Program-made: the position numbers and the translations under genes
Assembly: GCA_007117945.1 (NCBI GenBank)
Contig: SKTN01000015.1
Coordinates: 1-5,317 of the forward strand
DNA length: 5,317 nucleotides
From: Nitriliruptoraceae bacterium
GTDB lineage: Bacteria > Actinomycetota > Nitriliruptoria > Nitriliruptorales > Nitriliruptoraceae
Reading direction: 5' to 3'
The notes under the pieces: model-generated
Seen by the model: only the letters and a program-made list of their open reading frames with translations
What the model was told of the DNA's origin: nothing
The model's database searches: none
In this document: positions 5,036-5,317 of the stretch, piece by piece
Numbering within the stretch: the stretch's first letter is position 1
Layout: the number at the start of each line of letters is the position of its first letter

Positions 5036-5317
5036 GTGCGGCTCGACACCGACCCCTACCTCTCCCGGTACGCCACCCGGGTCACGGGGATGAGCGCCTC
5101 GGAGATCCGTGCGCTGTTCGCCGTGGCGTCCCGGCCTGAGGTGGTGTCCTTCGCAGGTGGCATGCCCGCCACCGACGCCCTCGACATGGAGGCCGTTGAG
5201 GCCGTGGTCAGCGGCGTCATCCGTGACTCTGGTGCGCTGGCGTTGCAGTACGGCGGCGGCCAGGGCCGGGCGGAGCTGCGGGAGCACCTCGTCGAGGTCA
5301 TGCACCACGAGGGCGTC
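5036..5317 (+). CDS. Class I/II PLP-dependent aminotransferase, N-terminal part (cut by window end)
   Basis: The first 94 residues of a fold-type I PLP enzyme that continues beyond the window. Two signatures are visible: SFAGGMPA near 40-47 and LQYGGGQGRAELRE near 73-86, which correspond to the substrate-side glycine loop and the QYG..G...LR segment of the 2-aminoadipate / MocR-like aminotransferase group (LysN, kynurenine/2-aminoadipate aminotransferases). The catalytic lysine and PLP-phosphate residues would lie outside the window, so activity cannot be judged. GTG at 5036 is chosen because GGAG at 5026-5029 is 6 nt upstream and the family's opening (a short acidic stretch, then SRYATRV) follows at once. 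It is divergent from the microprotein/GNAT genes across a 152-bp gap with a palindromic promoter. An aminotransferase of this class is, as I recall, a known neighbour of parB in actinobacteria. Confidence 0.85.
   Translation, partial: MRLDTDPYLSRYATRVTGMSASEIRALFAVASRPEVVSFAGGMPATDALDMEAVEAVVSGVIRDSGALALQYGGGQGRAELREHLVEVMHHEGV

Noticed and set aside
5010..5093. A 27-codon ATG-initiated ORF overlapping the start of the aminotransferase in another frame.
   Set aside because: It has no ribosome binding site and a Pro/Thr/Ser-rich product without features; a regulatory uORF would need footprint or conservation evidence.
4709..5308. Upstream extension of the GNAT reading frame to 5308.
   Set aside because: It crosses the microprotein, the divergent promoter and the aminotransferase start, and has no protein-like features. 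The GTG at 4708 has a strong ribosome binding site.

Overview
This is a GC-rich chromosomal segment with actinobacterial character. The evidence is the thioredoxin reductase / thioredoxin / CwlM-type amidase-fold gene order, which in actinobacteria lies beside the parB-parA-rsmG block near the replication origin, together with heavy GTG start usage, TAnnnT-type -10 elements and a GNAT protein carrying an N-terminal CxxCxxWE-like cysteine motif. Lineage below phylum cannot be fixed from this window. A deep-branching group is possible, because the CwlM homologue keeps metal-site residues that, as I recall, the mycobacterial protein has lost. That placement is inference.

Layout. Left half, plus strand: trxB (31-1104), a 117-bp gap with a perfect 10-bp hairpin and a possible promoter, trxA (1222-1545), a 47-bp gap, and a cwlM-like gene (1593-2672) that may be translated from a leaderless mRNA. 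A 45-bp convergent gap with a 7-bp hairpin follows. Right half, minus strand (transcribed right to left): a 56-residue glycine-zipper membrane protein (4883-4713), a GNAT acetyltransferase (4708-4004) and an MFS transporter (3923-2718). At the right edge a class I/II PLP-dependent aminotransferase starts on the plus strand (5036) and runs out of the window.

How the parts fit. TrxB and TrxA form the NADPH-dependent disulfide-reducing pair. The cwlM-like protein joins two peptidoglycan-binding modules to an Amidase_3 domain and has no export signal, as expected for a cytoplasmic regulator of peptidoglycan precursor synthesis, yet it keeps the catalytic metal ligands. The small membrane protein and the GNAT are very probably translationally coupled: the stop codon of the first lies inside the Shine-Dalgarno sequence of the second. 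A 20-bp interrupted palindrome at 4955-4974 supplies a -10 hexamer on each strand and looks like a bidirectional promoter for the microprotein/GNAT unit and the aminotransferase. The MFS gene has its own palindrome-rich leader and looks like an addition to an otherwise conserved neighbourhood.

No mobile element, CRISPR array, tRNA or rRNA was seen. No stretch over 300 bp lacks a gene. I see no convincing new multi-gene system; the points most worth checking are the symmetric promoter, the intact metal site in a cytosolic CwlM, and the coupled microprotein/GNAT pair.
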